A stretch of DNA of 33,001 nucleotides from an uncultured Verrucomicrobiota bacterium (lineage in GTDB: Bacteria > Verrucomicrobiota > Verrucomicrobiia > Limisphaerales > UBA9464): NCBI GenBank assembly GCA_903896505.1, contig CAITXU010000192.1, positions 1-33,001 on the forward strand. Reading direction: 5' to 3'. Under the pieces are notes generated by a model, which was not told where the DNA came from, made no database searches, and worked only from the letters and a program-made list of their open reading frames with translations. Made by a program: the position numbers and the translations under genes. How positions within the stretch are numbered: the first letter of the stretch is position 1; the number at the start of each line of letters is the position of its first letter. Of this stretch, positions 31,678 to 33,001 are shown piece by piece.

Positions 31678-33001
31678 TCATTCCTTCGTGATGGTCTCAT
31701 CCAGATTCAACAGAGCTCGGGAGACCGCCGTGTACGCCGCCAGTTGTGCCGGCGTTGTACCGGGGGGAAGTTGATGCGGCAGCTCTGCCTTTCCCGTGGC
31801 CAGCTCTCCAGCATGAATCCAGCCATCGGCAATCCGCTGATGTGCCTTGGACAGAAGTGTCAACAGATCGACCCGTTCTTCCGGCGTTGGCCATCGACCC
31901 AATACCCGACGAAAGGCCGACGCCACCCGCTCCTCATCCGAGGATGCAGGCTTCGATAAAGCAATGCCGGCCAGAGCCCGGGCACATTCGTTAAACACTC
32001 CCTCGTTCAGGGAGGTTAATGCCTGTAATGGGGTGTTGGACCGATTCCGACGGACGCAAGAGAAGTCGCCGTTGGGCGCGTCAAAATTGGCGAGAACGGG
32101 ATAGGGAACCGAGCGAAACTTGAACACATACAGACTGCGCCGATACCGTTCGGAGCCCTTCTCTTCCTTCCAAGTCTTGGGGCCATAGCTCGTAGGCGGC
32201 TGGAACAGGAACTCCGGAGCCGGTGGGTAAACTCCCCGGCCTCCCATCGCCGGATTCAGAAGTCCACTCGCAGAAAGCGCAATATCCCGAACCACCTCGG
32301 CATCCACCCGGAAGCGCGGTCCTCGGGCCAGCAACCGATTGTATTTGTCTTTCTCATACAATTCGGGGGTTACCATCGAGCTTTGCCGGTAGGTGGCGGA
32401 GGTGACCACCAGCCGGTGTATTTGTTTGAGCTTCCAATTCCCATCCATCAACTCACTGGCAAGCCAATCGAGCAGTTCGGGATGCGAAGGTGCCGGACTT
32501 TGCGTCCCAAAATCCTCTGAAGTCTCCACCAAACCGGTGCCAAAATAGGCCTGCCACAGGCGATTGACGCAGACCCGGGCCGTGGTCGGAGACTTCTTAT
32601 CCACCAGCCAGCGTGCCAGAGTCAACCGGGACGAATCAGCACCCGCAGGCAACGGATGCAGGAACCCAGGGACCCCTGGCTGGACCACATCCGTTGGTTT
32701 GAGCCAGTCGCCACGTTTGAGAAGATGCGTCTCCCTCGGCTCATCGCCGGGGCCAGTTCCGCGACGCGAAATGAGCGTGGAAGTGGGTGTCCCTTCCGGC
32801 CACTGCTTCCACAAAGTCTCAATCTCAGCATTCACCGCGGCAAATTCGGGCACTGTGGTCCGCCATTGACTAAATACAGCAGCCACCTGGGCGGGAGACC
32901 GTTCCTCGCTGGCAATTTTGAAGATTTCACGAACCGCGTCCGGAATCGGGTCGGCAACGGCATGGGTCGCGCTGGTCACGCTGAAGCGAAAACGTCCCAG
33001 A
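31678..33001 (-). CDS. DUF1549/DUF1553 domain protein, C-terminal part (5' end beyond window)
   Basis: The open frame runs off the right edge, so only about 440 C-terminal residues are visible. The first residues (LGRFRFSVTSATHA) continue a typical DUF1549-DUF1553 junction. A GTG at 32977 is not the real start. The DUF1553 part is clear: RLTLARWLVDKKSPTTARVC, NRLWQAYFGTGLVETSEDFG, HPELLDWLASELMDGNWKLK, then ARGPRFRVDAEVVRDIALSA and NGDFSCVRRNRSNTPLQALT. Full-length relatives are about 800-1,100 aa and often carry planctomycete-type cytochrome c domains upstream, which cannot be checked here. It is the first gene of the pair with DUF1501. The visible part has no frameshift or stop. Confidence 0.93.
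   Translation of the reverse strand, partial: LGRFRFSVTSATHAVADPIPDAVREIFKIASEERSPAQVAAVFSQWRTTVPEFAAVNAEIETLWKQWPEGTPTSTLISRRGTGPGDEPRETHLLKRGDWLKPTDVVQPGVPGFLHPLPAGADSSRLTLARWLVDKKSPTTARVCVNRLWQAYFGTGLVETSEDFGTQSPAPSHPELLDWLASELMDGNWKLKQIHRLVVTSATYRQSSMVTPELYEKDKYNRLLARGPRFRVDAEVVRDIALSASGLLNPAMGGRGVYPPAPEFLFQPPTSYGPKTWKEEKGSERYRRSLYVFKFRSVPYPVLANFDAPNGDFSCVRRNRSNTPLQALTSLNEGVFNECARALAGIALSKPASSDEERVASAFRRVLGRWPTPEERVDLLTLLSKAHQRIADGWIHAGELATGKAELPHQLPPGTTPAQLAAYTAVSRALLNLDETITKE

Overview
The window looks like a chromosomal segment of a Verrucomicrobiota bacterium, probably of the Pedosphaera/Limisphaerales type. I infer this from the gene content: three secreted PQQ-type beta-propeller proteins, a DUF1553/DUF1501 pair, a ThuA-like protein, a DUF5069 protein, a PEP-CTERM protein, a DUF3106 protein behind an ECF sigma factor, and secreted proteins ending in the C-terminal domain common in this phylum. 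Coding is moderately GC-rich. Shine-Dalgarno sequences are mostly weak or absent, so several starts rest on signal peptides or family length.

Layout. 1-275 is a non-coding stretch with a large composite inverted repeat. 276-1625 (+) is a PQQ-propeller protein, convergent with a 1-Cys peroxiredoxin (1667-2302, -). A small four-helix membrane protein and a shrunken fasciclin-domain remnant follow on the minus strand. 3349-4160 is repeat-rich DNA (131-bp tandem repeat, ATCTGCG decamers, REP-like hairpins). 4161-5897 is a mosaic secreted protein. 5925-8622 is a compact three-gene unit: an unknown 73-aa protein, a DUF2231-like membrane protein, and a P1B-type ATPase with a TPC metal motif. A class I aldolase gene cut to half length follows (8817-9329, -), then a DUF5069-dps pair (9632-10683, -) with a structured upstream region.

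11293-13929 (+) holds a PEP-CTERM protein and a sedolisin (S53) protease, closed by a strong intrinsic terminator. 14253-19434 (+) is a likely operon of two PQQ-propeller proteins and a truncated adenylate-forming (ANL) enzyme, convergent with glnD (19491-22289, -) across a 10-bp-stem terminator. Divergent from glnD is an ECF sigma factor, a membrane protein in the anti-sigma position, DUF3106, ThuA and a STAS-domain protein (22420-26168, +). A GT4 glycosyltransferase (-) is divergent from a large sugar-dehydrogenase/diheme-cytochrome fusion (27525-30164, +). The window ends with DUF1501 and the 3' part of a DUF1553 gene (-), which runs off the right edge.

Functionally the segment leans to the envelope and extracellular space: periplasmic propellers, c-type cytochrome, protease and sorting-signal proteins. 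It also carries oxidative-stress and iron handling (peroxiredoxin, Dps), metal export, and nitrogen signalling (GlnD). I found no tRNA, rRNA, CRISPR array, transposase, phage gene or recognised defence system. The least explained items are the P1B-ATPase cassette, the PQQ-PQQ-ANL operon, and a hairpin that recurs with changed but still paired stem bases.
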